Below are positions 36,771 to 50,400 of a stretch of 64,000 bases of DNA, in pieces (position 1 is the first letter of the stretch; each line of letters opens with the position of its first letter). Location: positions 142,326 to 206,325 of the forward strand of contig NW_026089506.1 in NCBI RefSeq assembly GCF_933775445.1, read 5' to 3'. The notes under the pieces are model-generated. The model did no database searches. It worked only from the letters and a program-made list of their open reading frames with translations, and had not been told where the DNA came from. Source of the stretch: Argentina anserina. Taxonomy: Eukaryota; Streptophyta; Magnoliopsida; Rosales; Rosaceae. Position numbers and translations under genes: made by a program.

Positions 36771-37967
36771 GAATATGTTTACAATTGCAATTTGAGTATC
36801 TTTTCAATTCTCGTTTGAGTATCTTTCTGAACGGCTTTCGATGGAGTTTTTCTTGAATTTGAGAGTGTTTCCAGTGTGGGCGTGTGTTTCTTTCAAACTG
36901 AGTATCTTTCTATCGTTTGAGTATGTTTACTATTGCAATTTGAGTATCTTTTCAATTCTCGTTTGAGTATGTTTCTGTAAGGCTTTCTGATGCGAGTTTC
37001 TCTTGAATTTTAGAGTGTTTCCAGTGTGGTCGTGTGTTTCTTTAAAACTGAGTATCTTTCTATCGTTTGACTATGTTTACTATTGCAATTTGAGTATCTT
37101 TTCAATTCTCGTTTGAGTATCTTTCTGTAATCCTTTCTGATCCGAGTTGCTATTGTATTTGAGAGTGTTTCCAGTGTGGGCGTGTGTTTCTTTCAAACTG
37201 AGTATCTTTCTATCGTTTGAGTATGTTTACTATTGCAATTTGAGTACCTTTTCAATTCTCGTTTGAGTATCTTTCTGAACGGCTTTCGATGCGAGTTTTT
37301 CTTGAATTTGAGAGTGTTTCCAGTGTGGGCGTGTGTTTCTTTCAAACTGAGTATCTTGCTATCGTTTGAGTATGTTTACTATTGCAATTTGAGTATCTTT
37401 TCAATTCTCGTTTGAGTATCTTTCTGTAATCCTTTCTGATGCGAGTTTCTATTGTATTTGAGAGTGTTTCCAGTGTGGGCGTGTGTTTCTTTCAAAATGA
37501 GTATCTTTCAATCGTTTGAGTATGTTTACTATTGTAATTTGAGTACCTTTTCAATTCTCGTTTGAGTATCTTTCTGAACGGCTTTCGATGCGAGTTTTTC
37601 TAGAATTTGAGAGTGTTTCCAGTGTGGGCGTATGTTTCTTTCAAACTGAGTATCTTTCTATCGTTTGAGTATGTTTACTATTGCACTTTTAGTATCTTTT
37701 CAATTCTCATTTGAGTATCTTTCTGTAATCCTTTCTGATGCGTGTTTCTATTGTATTTGAGAGTGTTTCCAGTGTGGGCGTGTGCTTCTTTCAAACTGAG
37801 TATCTTTCTATCGTTTGAGTATGTTTACTATTGCAATTTGAGTATCTTTTCAATTTTCGTTTGGGTATGTTTCTGTAAGGCTTTCTGATGCGAGTTTTTC
37901 TTGAATTTGAGAGTGTTTCCAGTGTGGGCGTGTGTTTCTTTCAAACTGAGTATCTTTCTATCGTTTG
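36771..37967 (+). repeat. 8-mer HOR, copy 2 (1197 bp)
   Basis: It has the same order of units as 35574-36770. The unit at about 37540-37680 has GAGTACC and a class A tail where copy 1 has a class C unit. Private changes include CTTTCAAAATGAG, CTTTCAATCG and TTTTTCTAGAATTTG. A class C tail joined to a class A head near 37890 is a recombinant unit. Confidence 0.82.
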
Positions 37968-38467
37968 AGTATGTTTACTATTGCAATTTGAGTATCTTTT
38001 CAATTCTCGTTTGAGTATCTTTCTGAACGGCTTTCGATGGAGTTTTTCTTGAATTTGAGAGTGTTTCCAGTGTGGGCGTGTGTTTCTTTCAAACTGAGTA
38101 TCTTTCTATCGTTTGAGTATGTTTACTATTGCAATTTGAGTATCTTTTCAATTCTCGTTTGAGTATCTTTCTGTAATCCTTTCTGATGCGAGTTTCTATT
38201 GTATTTGAGAGTGTTTCCAGTGTGGGCGTGTGTTTCTTTCAAACTGAGTATCTTTCTATCGTTTGAGTATGTTTACTATTGCAATTTGAGTACCTTTTCA
38301 ATTCTCGTTTGAGTATCTTTCTGAACGGCTTTCGATGCGAGTTTTTCTTGAATTTGAGAGTGTTTCCAGTGTGGGCGTGTGTTTCTTTCAAACTGAGTAT
38401 CTTTCTATCGTTTGAGTATGTTTACTATTGCAATTTGAGTATCTTTTCAATTCTCGTTTAAGTATCT

Positions 38468-39499
38468 TTCTGAACGGCTTTCGATGCGAGTTTTTCTTGA
38501 ATTTGAGAGTGTTTCCAGTGTGGGCGTATGTTTCTTTCAAACTGAGTATCTTTCTATCGTTTGAGTATGTTTATTATTGCAATTGGAGTACCTTTTCAAT
38601 TCTCGTTTGAGTATCTTTCTGAACGGCTTTCGATGCGAGTTTTTCTTGAATTTGAGAGTGTTTCCAGTGTGGGCGTGTGTTTCTTTCAAACTGAGTATCT
38701 TTCTATCGTTTGAGTATGTTTACTATTGCAATTTGAGTATCTTTTCAATTCTCGTTTGAGTATCTTTCTGAACGGCTTTCGATGGAGTTTTTCTTGAATT
38801 TGAGAGTGTTTCCAGTGTGGGCGTGTGTTTCCTTCAAACTGAGTATCTTTCTATCGTTTGAGTATGTTTACTATTGCAATTTGAGTATCTTTTCAATTCT
38901 CGTTTGAGTATCTTTCTGAAGGGCTTTCGATGCGAGTTTTTCTTGAATTTGAGAGTGTTTCCAGTGTGGGCGTGTGTTTCTTTCAAACTGAGTATCTTTC
39001 TATCGTTTGAGTATGTTTACAATTGCAATTTGAGTATCTTTTCAATTCTCGTTTGAGTATCTTTCTGAACGGCTTTCGATGCGAGTTTTTCTTGAATTTG
39101 AGAGTGTTTCCAGTGTGGGCGTGTGTTTCTTTCAAACTGAGTATCTTTCTATCGTTTGAGTATGTTTACTATTGCAATTTGAGTACCTTTTCAATTCTCA
39201 TTTGAGTATCTTTCTGAACGGCTTTCGATGCGAGTTTTTCTTGAATTTGAGAGTGTTTCCAGTGTGGGCGTGTGTTTTTTTCAAACTGAGTATCTTTCTA
39301 TCGTTTGAGTATGTTTACTATTGCAATTTGAGTACCTTTTCAATTCTTGTTTGAGTATGTTTCTGTAAGGCTTTCTGATGCGAGTTTCTCTTGAATTTGA
39401 GAGTATTTCCAGTGTGGTCGTGTGTTTCTTTAAAATTGAGTATCTTTCTATCGTTTGAGTATGTTTACTATTGCAATTTGAGTATCTTTTCAATTCTCG
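38468..39499 (+). repeat. Segment of about 1.03 kb, copy 2 (offset about 4628 bp)
   Basis: This is the counterpart of 33840-34870. It has private changes GTTTATTATTGC near 38570, TTTCCTTCAAACTG near 38829 and GAGAGTATTTCC near 39402. Confidence 0.83.
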
Positions 39500-39599
39500 T
39501 TTGAGTATCTTTCTGTAATCCTTTCTGATGCGAGTTTCTATTATATTTGAGAGTGTTTCCAGTGTGGGCGTGTGTTTCTTTCAAACTGAGTATCTTTCT

Positions 39600-41115
39600 A
39601 TCGTTTGAGTATGTTTACTATTGTAATTTGAGTATCTTTTCAATTCTCGTTTGAGTATCTTTCTGAACGGCTTTCGATGCGAGTTTTTCTTGAATTTGAG
39701 AGTGTTTCCAGTGTGGGCGTCTGTTTCTTTCAAACTGAGTATCTTTCTATCGTTTGAGTATGTTTACTATTGCAATTTGAGTATCTTTTCAATTTTCGTT
39801 TGGGTATGTTTCTGTAAAGCTTTCTGATGCGAGTTTCTCTTGAATTTTAGAGTGTTTCCAGTGTGGGCGTGTGTTTCTTTAAAACTGAGTATCTTTCTAT
39901 CGTTTGAGTATGTTTACTATTGCAATTTGAGTATCTTTTCAATTCTCGTTTGAGTATCTTTCTGTAATCCTTTCTGATGCGGGTTTCTATTGTATTTGAG
40001 AGTGTTTCCAGTGTGGGCGTGTGTTTCTTTCAAACTGAGTATCTTTCTATCGTTTGAGTATGTTTACTATTGCAATTTGAGTATCTTTTCAATTCTCGTT
40101 TAAGTATCTTTCTGAACGGCTTTCGATGCGAGTTTTTCTTGAATTTGAGAGTGTTTCCAGTGTGGGCGTGTGTTTCTTTCAAACTGAGTATCTTTCTATC
40201 GTTTGAGTATGTTTACTATTGCAATTTGAGTATCTTTTCAATTCTCGTTTGAGTATCTTTCTGAACGGCTTTCGATGGAGTTTTTCTTGAATTTGAGAGT
40301 GCTTCCAGTGTGGGCGTGTGTTTCTTTCAAACTGAGTATCTTTCTATCGTTTGAGTATGTTTACTATTGCAATTTGAGTATCTTTTCAATTCTCGTTTGA
40401 GTATCTTTCTGAAGGGCTTTCGATGCGAGTTTTTCTTGAATTTGAGAGTGTTTCCAGTGTGGGCGTGTGTTTCTTTCAAACTGAGTATCTTTCTATCATT
40501 TGAGTATGTTTACAATTGCAATTTCAGTATCTTTTCAATTCTCGTTTGAGTATCTTTCTGTAATCCTTTCTGATGCGAGTTTCTATTGTATTTGAGAGTG
40601 TTTCCAGTGTGGGCGTATGTTTCTTTCAAACTGAGTATCTTTCTATCGTTTGAGTATGTTTACTATTGCACTTTGAGTATCTTTTCAATTCTCGTTTGAG
40701 TATGTTTCTGTAAGGTTTTCTGATGCGAGTTTCTCTTGAATTTGAGAGTGTTTCCAGTGTGGGCGTGTGTTTCTTTCAAACTGAGTATCTTTCTATCGTT
40801 TGAATATGTTTACAATTGCAATTTGAGTATCTTTTCAATTCTCGTTTGAGTATCTTTCTGAACGGCTTTCGATGGAGTTTTTCTTGAATTTGAGAGTGTT
40901 TCCAGTGTGGGCGTGTGTTTCTTTCAAACTGAGTATCTTTCTATCGTTTGAGTATGTTTACTATTGCAATTTGAGTATCTTTTCAATTCTCGTTTGAGTA
41001 TCTTTCTGTAAGGCTTTCTGATGCGAGTTTCTCTTGAATTTTAGAGTGTTTCCAGTGTGGTCGTGTGTTTCTTTAAAACTGAGTATCTTTCTATCGTTTG
41101 AGTATGTTTACTATT
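39600..41115 (+). repeat. Segment of about 1.5 kb flanking a 9-mer core, left copy (offset 5843 bp)
   Basis: It matches about 45438-46958. Shared rare markers include TTGTAATTTGAG, TTTGGGTATGTTTCTGTAAAG, the changed landmark GATGCGGG, CGTTTAAGTATC, GAGAGTGCTTCC, CTGAAGGGC and TTTACAATTGCAATTTCAG. The offset is 5838 bp up to about 45.7 kb and 5843 bp after it, because the right copy carries a 5-bp insertion. Confidence 0.84.
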
Positions 41116-44100
41116 GCACTTTGAGTATCTTTTCAATTCTCGTTTGAGTATCTTTCTGTAATCCTTTCTGATGCGAGTTTCTATTGTATTTGAGAGTGTT
41201 TCCAGTGTGGGCGTGTGTTTCTTTCAAACTGAGTATCTTTCTATCGTTTGAGTATGTTTACTATTGCACTTTGAGTATCTTTTCAATTCTCGTTTGAGTA
41301 TCTTTCTGTAATCCTTTCTGATGCGAGTTTCTATTGTATTTGAGAGTGTTTCCAGTGTGGGCGTGTGTTTCTTTCAAACTGAGTATCTTTCTATCGTTTG
41401 AGTATGTTTACTATTGCAATTTGAGTATCTTTTCAATTCTCGTTTGAGTATCTTTCTGTAAGGCTTTCTGATGCGAGTTTCTCTTGAATTTTAGAGTGTT
41501 TCCAGTGTGGGCGTGTGTTTCTTTCAAACTGAGTATCTTTCTATCGTTTGAATATGTTTACAATTGCAATTTGAGTATCTTTTCAATTCTCGTTTGAGTA
41601 TCTTTCTGAACGGCTTTCGATGGAGTTTTTCTTGAATTTGAGAGTGTTTCCAGTGTGGGCGTGTGTTTCTTTCAAACTGAGTAACTTTCTATCGTTTGAG
41701 TATGTTTACTATTGCAATTTGAGTATCTTTTCAATTCTCGTTTGAGTATCTTTCTGTAAGGCTTTCTGATGCGAGTTTCTCTTGAATTTTAGAGTGTTTC
41801 CAGTGTGGTCGTGTGTTTCTTTAAAACTGAGTATCTTTCTATCGTTTGAGTATGTTTACTATTGCAATTTGAGTATCTTTTCAATTCTCGTTTGAGTATC
41901 TTTCTGTAATACTTTCTGATGCGAGTTTCTATTGTATTTGAGAGTGTTTCCAGTGTGGGCGTGTGTTTCTTTCAAACTGAGTATCTTTCTATCGTTTGAG
42001 TATGTTTACTATTGCACTTTGAGTATCTTTTCAATTCTCGTTTGAGTATCTTTCTGTAATCCTTTCTGATGCGAGTTTCTATTGTATTTGAGAGTGTTTC
42101 CAGTGTGGGCGTGTGTTTCTTTCAAACTGAGTATCTTTCTATCGTTTGAGTATGTTTACTATTGCAATTTGAGTATCTTTTCAATTTTCGTTTGAGTATG
42201 TTTCTGTAAGGCTTTCTGATGCGAGTTTCTCTTGAATTTGAGAGTGTTTCCAGTGTGGGCGTGTGTTTCTTTCAAACTGAGTATCTTTCTATCGTTTGAG
42301 TATGTTTACTATTGCAATTTGAGTATCTTTTCAATTCTCGTTTGAGTATGTTTCTGTAAGGCTTTCTGATGCGAGTTTCTCTTGAATTTTAGAGTGTTTC
42401 CAGTGTGGTCGTGTGTTTCTTTAAAACTGAGTATCTTTCTATCGTTTGAGTATGTTTACTATTGCAATTTGAGTATCTTTTCAATTCTCGTTTGAGTATC
42501 TTTCTGTAATCCTTTCTGATGCGAGTTTCTATTGTATTTGAGAGTGTTTCCAGTGTGGGCGTGTGTTTCTTTCAAACTGAGTATCTTTCTATCGTTTGAG
42601 TATGTTTACTATTGCACTTTGAGTATCTTTTCAATTCTCGTTTGAGTATCTTTCTGTAATCCTTTCTGATGCGAGTTTCTATTGTATTTGAGAGTGTTTC
42701 CAGTGTGGGCGTGTGTTTCTTTCAAACTGAGTATCTTTCTATCGTTTGAGTATGTTTACTATTGCAATTTGAGTATCTTTTCAATTCTCGTTTGAGTATG
42801 TTTCTGTAAGGCTTTCTGATGCGAGTTTCTCTTGAATTTTAGAGTGTTTCCAGTGTGGGCGTGTGTTTCTTTCAAACTGAGTATCTTTCTATCGTTTGAA
42901 TATGTTTACAATTGCAATTTGAGTATCTTTTCAATTCTCGTTTGAGTATCTTTCTGAACGGCTTTCGATGGAGTTTTTCTTGAATTTGAGAGTGTTTCCA
43001 GTGTGGGCGTGTGTTTCTTTCAAACTGAGTATCTTTCTATCGTTTGAGTATGTTTACTATTGCAATTTGAGTATCTTTTCAATTCTCGTTTGAGTATGTT
43101 TCTGTAAGGCTTTCTGATGCGAGTTTCTCTTGAATTTTAGAGTGTTTCCAGTGTGGTCGTGTGTTTCTTTAAAACTGAGTATCTTTCTATCGTTTGAGTA
43201 TGTTTACTATTGCAATTTGAGTATCTTTTCAATTCTCGTTTGAGTATCTTTCTGTAATCCTTTCTGATGCGAGTTTCTATTGTATTTGAGAGTGTTTCCA
43301 GTGTGGGCGTGTGTTTCTTTCAAACTGAGTATCTTTCTATCGTTTGAGTATGTTTACTATTGCACTTTGAGTATCTTTTCAATTCTCGTTTGAGTATCTT
43401 TCTGTAATCCTTTCTGATGCGAGTTTCTATTGTATTTGAGAGTGTTTCCAGTGTGGGCGTGTGTTTCTTTCAAACTGAGTATCTTTCTATCGTTTTGAGT
43501 ATGTTTACTATTGCAATTTGAGTATCTTTTCAATTTTCGTTTGAGTATGTTTCTGTAAGGCTTTCTGATGCGAGTTTCTCTTGAATTTGAGAGTGTTTCC
43601 AGTGTGGGCGTGTGTTTCTTTCAAACTGAGTATCTTTCTATCGTTTGAGTATGTTTACTATTGCAATTTGAGTATCTTTTCAATTCTCGTTTGAGTATGT
43701 TTCTGTAAGGCTTTCTGATGCGAGTTTCTCTTGAATTTTAGAGTGTTTCCAGTGTGGTCGTGTGTTTCTTTAAAACTGAGTATCTTTCTATCGTTTGAGT
43801 ATGTTTACTATTTCAATTTGAGTATCTTTTCAATTCTCGTTTGAGTATCTTTCTGTAATCCTTTCTGATGCGAGTTTCTATTGTATTTGAGAGTGTTTCC
43901 AGTGTGGGCGTGTGTTTCTTTCAAACTGAGTATCTTTCTATCGTTTGAGTATGTTTACTATTCGCACTTTGAGTATCTTTTCAATTCTCGTTTGAGTATC
44001 TTTCTGTAATCCTTTCTGATGCGAGTTTCTATTGTATTTGAGAGTGTTTCCAGTGTGGGCGTGTGTTTCTTTCAAACTGAGTATCTTTCTATCGTTTGAG

Positions 44101-45437
44101 TATGTTTACTATTGCAATTTGAGTATCTTTTCAATTTTCGTTTGAGTATGTTTCTGTAAGGCTTTCTGATGCGAGTTTCTCTTGAATTTTAGAGTGTTTC
44201 CAGTGTGGGCGTGTGTTTCTTTCAAACTGAGTATCTTTCTATCGTTTGAATATGTTTACAATTGCAATTTGAGTATCTTTTCAATTCTCGTTTGAGTATC
44301 TTTCTGAAAGGCTTTCGATGGAGTTTTTCTTGAATTTGAGAGTGTTTCCAGTGTGGGCGTGTGTTTCTTTCAAACTGAGTATCTTTCTATCGTTTGAGTA
44401 TGTTTACTATTGCAATTTGAGTATCTTTTCAATTCTCGTTTGAGTATGTTTCTGTAAGGCTTTCTGATGCGAGTTTCTCTTGAATTTTAGAGTGTTTCCA
44501 GTGTGGTCGTGTGTTTCTTTAAAACTGAGTATCTTTCTATCGTTTGACTATGTTTACTATTGCAATTTGAGTATCTTTTCAATTCTCGTTTGAGTATCTT
44601 TCTGTAATCCTTTCTGATCCGAGTTGCTATTGTATTTGAGAGTGTTTCCAGTGTGGGCGTGTGTTTCTTTCAAACTGAGTATCTTTCTATCGTTTGAGTA
44701 TGTTTACTATTGCAATTTGAGTATCTTTTCAATTCTCGTTTGAGTATGTTTCTGTAAGGCTTTCTGATGCGAGTTTCTCTTGAATTTTAGAGTGTTTCCA
44801 GTGTGGTCGTGTGTTTCTTTAAAACTGAGTATCTTTCTATCGTTTGAGTATGTTTACTATTGCAATTTGAGTATCTTTTCAATTCTCGTTTGAGTATCTT
44901 TCTGTAATCCTTTCTGATGCGAGTTTCTATTGTATTTGAGAGTGTTTCCAGTGTGGGCGTGTGTTTCTTTCAAACTGAGTATCTTTCTATCGTTTGAGTA
45001 TGTTTACTATTGCACTTTGAGTATCTTTTCAATTCTCGTTTGAGTATCTTTCTGTAATCCTTTCTGATGCGAGTTTCTATTGTATTTGAGAGTGTTTCCA
45101 GTGTGGGCGTGTGTTTCTTTCAAACTGAGTATCTTTCTATCGTTTGAGTATGTTTACTATTGCAATTTGAGTATCTTTTCAATTTTCGTTTGAGTATGTT
45201 TCTGTAAGGCTTTCTGATGCGAGTTTCTCTTGAATTTTAGAGTGTTTCCAGTGTGGGCGTGTGTTTCTTTCAAACTGAGTATCTTTCTATCGTTTGAGTA
45301 TGTTTACAATTGCAATTTGAGTATCTTTTCAATTCTCGTTTGAGTATCTTTCTGAACGGCTTTCGATGGAGTTTTTCTTGAATTTGAGAGTGTTTCCAGT
45401 GTGGGCGTGTGTTTCTTTCAAACTGAGTATCTTTCTA
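41116..45437 (+). repeat. Class A-poor block with 9-mer HOR (1349 bp)
   Basis: Only B, C and D units occur between the two flanking segments. Class D landmarks at 41619, 42968 and 44317 are exactly 1349 bp apart, each preceded by GAATATGTTTACAATTGC. Two full copies (41619-42967 and 42968-44316) and part of a third are present. Rare changes include CGTTTTGAG at about 43491, TTTACTATTCGCAC near 43970 and GAAAGGCTTTCG near 44306. The unusual GTTTGACTATG/CTGATCCGAGTTGC pair from 33-37 kb reappears at about 44547-44630. Confidence 0.84.
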
Positions 45438-46958
45438 TCGTTTGAGTATGTTTACTATTGTAATTTGAGTATCTTTTCAATTCTCGTTTGAGTATCTTTC
45501 TGAACGGCTTTCGATGCGAGTTTTTCTTGAATTTGAGAGTGTTTCCAGTGTGGGCGTGTGTTTCTTTCAAACTGAGTATCTTTCTATCGTTTGAGTATGT
45601 TTACTATTGCAATTTGAGTATCTTTTCAATTTTTCGTTTGGGTATGTTTCTGTAAAGCTTTCTGATGCGAGTTTCTCTTGAATTTTAGAGTGTTTCCAGT
45701 GTGGGCGTAGGTGTGGTTTCTTTAAAACTGAGTATCTTTCTATCGTTTGAGTATGTTTACTATTGCAATTTGAGTATCTTTTCAATTCTCGTTTGAGTAT
45801 CTTTCTGTAATCCTTTCTGATGCGGGTTTCTATTGTATTTGAGAGTGTTTCCAGTGTGGGCGTGTGTTTCTTTCAAACTGAGTATCTTTCTATCGTTTGA
45901 GTATGTTTACTATTGCAATTTGAGTATCTTTTCAATTCTCGTTTAAGTATCTTTCTGAACGGCTTTCGATGCGAGTTTTTCTTGAATTTGAGAGTGTTTC
46001 CAGTGTGGGCGTGTGTTTCTTTCAAACTGAGTATCTTTCTATCGTTTGAGTATGTTTACTATTGCAATTTGAGTATCTTTTCAATTCTCGTTTGAGTATC
46101 TTTCTGAACGGCTTTCGATGGAGTTTTTCTTGAATTTGAGAGTGCTTCCAGTGTGGGCGTGTGTTTCTTTCAAACTGAGTATCTTTCTATCGTTTGAGTA
46201 TGTTTACTATTGCAATTTGAGTATCTTTTCAATTCTCGTTTGAGTATCTTTCTGAAGGGCTTTCGATGCGAGTTTTTCTTGAATTTGAGAGTGTTTCCAG
46301 TGTGGGCGTGTGTTTCTTTCAAACTGAGTATCTTTCTATCATTTGAGTATGTTTACAATTGCAATTTCAGTATCTTTTCAATTCTCGTTTGAGTATCTTT
46401 CTGTAATCCTTTCTGATGCGAGTTTCTATTGTATTTGAGAGTGTTTCCAGTGTGGGCGTATGTTTCTTTCAAACTGAGTATCTTTCTATCGTTTGAGTAT
46501 GTTTACTATTGCACTTTGAGTATCTTTTCAATTCTCGTTTGAGTATGTTTCTGTAAGGTTTTCTGATGCGAGTTTCTCTTGAATTTGAGAGTGTTTCCAG
46601 TGTGGGCGTGTGTTTCTTTCAAACTGAGTATCTTTCTATCGTTTGAATATGTTTACAATTGCAATTTGAGTATCTTTTCAATTCTCGTTTGAGTATCTTT
46701 CTGAACGGCTTTCGATGGAGTTTTTCTTGAATTTGAGAGTGTTTCCAGTGTGGGCGTGTGTTTCTTTCAAACTGAGTATCTTTCTATCGTTTGAGTATGT
46801 TTACTATTGCAATTTGAGTATCTTTTCAATTCTCGTTTGAGTATGTTTCTGTAAGGCTTTCTGATGCGAGTTTCTCTTGAATTTTAGAGTGTTTCCAGTG
46901 TGGTCGTGTGTTTCTTTAAAACTGAGTATCTTTCTATCGTTTGAGTATGTTTACTATT
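45438..46958 (+). repeat. Segment of about 1.5 kb flanking a 9-mer core, right copy
   Basis: This is the counterpart of 39600-41115. It has private changes: an extra T in AATTTTTCGTTTGGG near 45631 and the 5-bp-longer GGGCGTAGGTGTGGTTTC near 45703-45720. Confidence 0.84.
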
Positions 46959-47406
46959 GCAATTTGAGTATCTTTTCAATTCTCGTTTGAGTATCTTTCT
47001 GTAATCCTTTCTGATGCGAGTTTCTATTGTATTTGAGAGTGTTTCCAGTGTGGGCGTGTGTTTCTTTCAAACTGAGAATCTTTCTATCGTTTGAGTATGT
47101 TTACTATTGCACTTTGAGTATCTTTTCAATTCTCGTTTGAGTATCTTTCTGTAATCCTTTCTGATGCGAGTTTCTATTGTATTTGAGAGTGTTTCCAGTG
47201 TGGGCGTGTGTTTCTTTCAAACTGAGTATCTTTCTATCGTTTGAGTATGTTTACTATTGCAATTTGAGTATCTTTTCAATTTTCGTTTGAGTATGTTTCT
47301 GTAAGGCTTTCTGATGCGAGTTTCTCTTGAATTTTAGAGTGTTTCCAGTGTGGGCGTGTGTTTCTTTCAAACTGAGTATCTTTCTATCGTTTGAGTATGT
47401 TTACTA

Positions 47407-50400
47407 TTGCAATTTGAGTATCTTTTCAATTCTCGTTTGAGTATCTTTCTAAACGGCTTTCGATGCGAGTTTTTCTTGAATTTGAGAGTGTTTCCAGTGT
47501 GGGCGTATGTTTCTTTCAAACTGAGTATCTTTCTATCGTTTGAGTATGTTTACTATTGCAATTTGAGTATCTTTTCAATTCTCGTTTGAGTATCTTTCTG
47601 TAATCCTTTCTGATGCGAGTTTCTATTGTATTTGAGAGTGTTTCCAGTGTGGGCGTGTGTTTCTTTCTTTCGTTTGAGTATGTTTACCATTGCAATTTGA
47701 GTATCTTTTCAATCCTCGTTTGAGTATCTTTCTGAACGGCTTTCGATGCGAGTTTTTCTTGAATTTGAGAGTGTTTCCAGTGTGGGCGTGTGTTTCTTTC
47801 AAATTAAGTATCTTTCCATCGTTTGAGTATGTTTACTATTGCAATTTGAGTATCTTTTCAATTCTCGTTTGAGTATCTTTCTGAACGGCTTTCGATGCGA
47901 GTTTTTCTTGAATTTGAGAGTGTTTCCAGTGTGGGCGTGTGTTTCTTTCTAACTGAGTATCTTTCTATCGTTGGAGTATGTTTACTATTGCACTTTGTGT
48001 ATCCTTTCAATTCTCGTTTGAGTATCTTTCTGTAAGGCTTTCTGATGCGAGTTTCTATTAAATTTGAGAGTGTTTCTAGTGTGGGCGTTTGTTTCTTTCA
48101 AACTGAGTATCTTTCTATCGTTTGAGTATGTTTACTATTGCAATTTGAGTATCTTTTCAATCCTCGTTTGAGTATCTTTCTGAACGGCTTTCGATGCGAG
48201 TTTTTCTTGAATTTGAGAGTGTTTCCAGTGTGGGCGTGTGTTTCTTTCAAACTGAGTATCTTTCTATCGTTTGAGTATGTTTACTATTGCAATTTCAGTA
48301 TCTTTTCAATTCTCATTTGAGTATCTTTCTGAACGGCTTTCGATGGAGTTTTTCTTGAATTTGAGAGTGTTTCCAGTGTGGGCGTGTGTTTCTTTCAAAC
48401 TGAGTATCTTTCTATCGTTTGAGTATGTTTACTATTGCAATTTGAGTACCTTTTTAATTCTCGTTTCAGTATCTTTCTAAACGGCTTTCGATGCGAGTTT
48501 TTCTTGAATTTGAGAGTGTTTCCAGTGTGGGCGTGTGTTTTTTTCAAACTGAGTATCTTTCTATCGTTTGAGTATGTTTACTATTGCAATTTGAGTATCT
48601 TTTGAATCCTCGTTTGAGTATCTTTCTGAACGGCTTTCGATGGGAGTTTTTCTTGAATTTGAAAGTGTTTCCAGTGTGGGCGTGTGTTTCTTTCAAACTG
48701 AGTATCTTTCTATCGTTTGAGTATGTTTACTATTGCAATTTGAGTATCTTTTCAATTCTCGTTTGAGTATGTTTCTGTAAGGCTTTCTGATGCGAGTTTC
48801 TCTTGAATTTTAGAGTGTTTCCAGTGTGGTCGTGTGTTTCTTTAAAACTGAGTATCTTTCTATCGTTTGAGTATGTTTACTATTGCAATTTGAGTATCTT
48901 TTCAATTCTCGTTTGAGTATCTTTCTGTAATCCTTTCTGATGCGAGTTTCTATTGTATTTGAGAGTGTTTCCAGTGTGGGCGTGTGTTTCTTTCAAACTG
49001 AGTATCTTTCTATCGTTTGAGTATGTTTACTATTGCAATTTCAGTATCTTTTCAATTCTCATTTGAGTATCTTTCTGAACGGCTTTCGATGGAGTTTTTC
49101 TTGAATTTGAGAGTGTTTCCAGTGTGGGCGTGTGTTTCTTTCAAACTGAGTATCTTTCTATCGTTTGAGTATGTTTACTATTGCAATTTGAGTACCTTTT
49201 TAATTCTCGTTTAAGTATCTTTCTAAACGGCTTTCGATGCGAGTTTTTCTTGAATTTGAGAGTGTTTCCAGTGTGGGCGTGTGTTTTTTTCAAACTGAGT
49301 ATCTTTCTATCGTTTGAGTATGTTTACTATTGCAATTTGAGTATCTTTTGAATCCTCGTTTGAGTATCTTTCTGAACGGCTTTCGATGGGAGTTTTTCTT
49401 GAATTTGAAAGTGTTTCCAGTGTGGGCGTGTGTTTCTTTCAAACTGAGTATCTTTCTATCGTTTGAGTATGTTTACTATTGCAATTTGAGTATCTTTTCA
49501 ATTGTCGTTTGAGTATGTTTCTGTAAGGCTTTCTGATGCGAGTTTCTATTAAATTTGAGAGTGTTTCTAGTGTGGGCGTTTGTTTCTTTCAAACTGAGTA
49601 TCTTTCTATCGTTTGAGTATGTTTACTATTGCAATTTGAGTATCTTTTCAATCCTCGTTTGAGTATCTTTCTGAACGGCTTTCGATGCGAGTTTTTCTTG
49701 AATTTGAGAGTGTTTCCAGTGTGGGCGTGTGTTTCTTTCAAACTGAGTATCTTTCTATCGTTTGAGTATGTTTACTATTGCAATTTCAGTATCTTTTCAA
49801 TTCTCATTTGAGTATCTTTCTGAACGGCTTTCGATGGAGTTTTTCTTGAATTTGAGAGTGTTTCCAGTGTGGGCGTGTGTTTCTTTCAAACTGAGTATCT
49901 TTCTATCGTTTGAGTATGTTTACTATTGCAATTTGAGTACCTTTTTAATTCTCGTTTCAGTATCTTTCTAAACGGCTTTCGATGCGAGTTTTTCTTGAAT
50001 TTGAGAGTGTTTCCAGTGTGGGCGTGTGTTTCTTTCAAACTGAGTATCTTTCTATCGTTTGAGTATGTTTACTATTGCAATTTGAGTATCTTTTCAATTC
50101 TCGTTTGAGTATGTTTCTGTAAGGCTTTCTGATGCGAGTTTCTCTTGAATTTTAGAGTGTTTCCAGTGTGGTCGTGTGTTTCTTTAAAACTGAGTATCTT
50201 TCTATCGTTTGAGTATGTTTACTATTGCAATTTGAGTATCTTTTCAATTCTCGTTTGAGTATCTTTCTGTAATCCTTTCTGATGCGAGTTTCTATTGTAT
50301 TTGAGAGTGTTTCCAGTGTGGGCGTGTGTTTCTTTCAAACTGAGTATCTTTCTATCGTTTGAGTATGTTTACTATTGCACTTTGAGTATCTTTTCAATTC

